DNA of 5,633 nucleotides from Lachnoclostridium sp. UBA3320 (GTDB taxonomy: Bacteria > Bacillota > Clostridia > Lachnospirales > Lachnospiraceae). Made by a program: the position numbers and the translations under genes. The notes under the pieces are model-generated. The model ran no database searches. It had not been told where the DNA came from and was given only the letters and a program-made list of their open reading frames with translations. Shown here in pieces: positions 5,538 to 5,633 of the stretch. The stretch is taken from positions 1,731 to 7,363 of the forward strand of contig DESG01000133.1 of NCBI GenBank assembly GCA_002361175.1, given 5' to 3'. The number at the start of each line of letters is the position of its first letter. Positions within the stretch are counted from its first letter, which is position 1.

Positions 5538-5633
5538 TTTTTTCGATGGACAGATAACAGATATACTTCCATTTAATATAGCGGAAAAACCTGAAGTAAA
5601 AGCTATAAGCTATGCATTACAGAAAGGAACACA
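5530..5633 (+). CDS. I: Tail protein I (P2 gpI family), N-terminal 34 codons (3' end outside window)
   Basis: The visible frame starts ATG ATT AAT TTT and stays open to the window edge. It encodes MINFFDGQITDILPFNIAE, then KPEVKAISYALQKGT. The 'ILPxNIAExPEVKAISYAL' part matches the usual gpI opening, in which a short leader is followed by LLPxN and a helix beginning the wedge domain. gpI partners gpJ in the baseplate wedge and often connects to the tail fibre protein encoded next. The start overlaps the end of J by 8 bases in another frame, and a good GGAGGG site precedes it. The assignment rests on a short segment plus the conserved J-I gene order. Confidence 0.85.
   Translation, partial: MINFFDGQITDILPFNIAEKPEVKAISYALQKGT

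Noticed and set aside
1..5633. A new defence, toxin or diversity-generating system
   Set aside because: Every gene matches a known contractile-tail family in near-standard order; no reverse transcriptase, variable repeat, toxin or nuclease domain is visible.

Overview
The window is a single, tightly packed, plus-strand segment of a contractile-tail structural operon from a phage, prophage or phage-tail-like particle. The sequence is AT-rich, uses ATA, AGA and TTA codons often, has strong GGAGG-type ribosome binding sites and starts four of seven visible genes with TTG or GTG. Together these suggest a low-GC Firmicute host, probably a gut-type Clostridia such as a Lachnospiraceae member. That host assignment is an inference from composition and protein style.

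Layout: positions 1-1796 hold the C-terminal part of a tape measure protein, whose start lies upstream of the window. There follow a LysM-like tail protein X (1809-2072), a gpD-type hub (2075-3082), a gpV-type spike (3095-3568), a gpU-type tail protein (3612-4007), a gpW/gp25-type sheath initiator (4018-4386), a gpJ/gp47 baseplate wedge (4383-5537) and the first 34 codons of a gpI-type wedge partner (5530 to the window edge). Gene gaps are 12, 2, 12, 43 and 10 bases, then overlaps of 4 and 8 bases. No gene-free stretch exceeds 43 bases, and I see no convincing promoter, terminator, RNA gene, insertion sequence or CRISPR array.

The genes together encode almost the whole core of a P2/Mu/R-pyocin-type baseplate. 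The hub and spike close the end of the tube and pierce the envelope. X and U bind the hub to the first tube and sheath layers, W nucleates the sheath, and J with I form the wedges that trigger contraction. The tape measure sets tube length and lies inside the tube. The order is standard except that U sits between V and W, whereas in P2 it is next to the tape measure. That junction is also the only real intergenic spacer.

I found no previously undescribed system. The more notable points are the U position, a tandem helical repeat array and a second 35-residue repeat in the tape measure, a short spike with a 16-residue repeat and no HxH tip motif, and strongly acidic C-terminal tails on X and W whose codons also contain the next gene's ribosome binding site.
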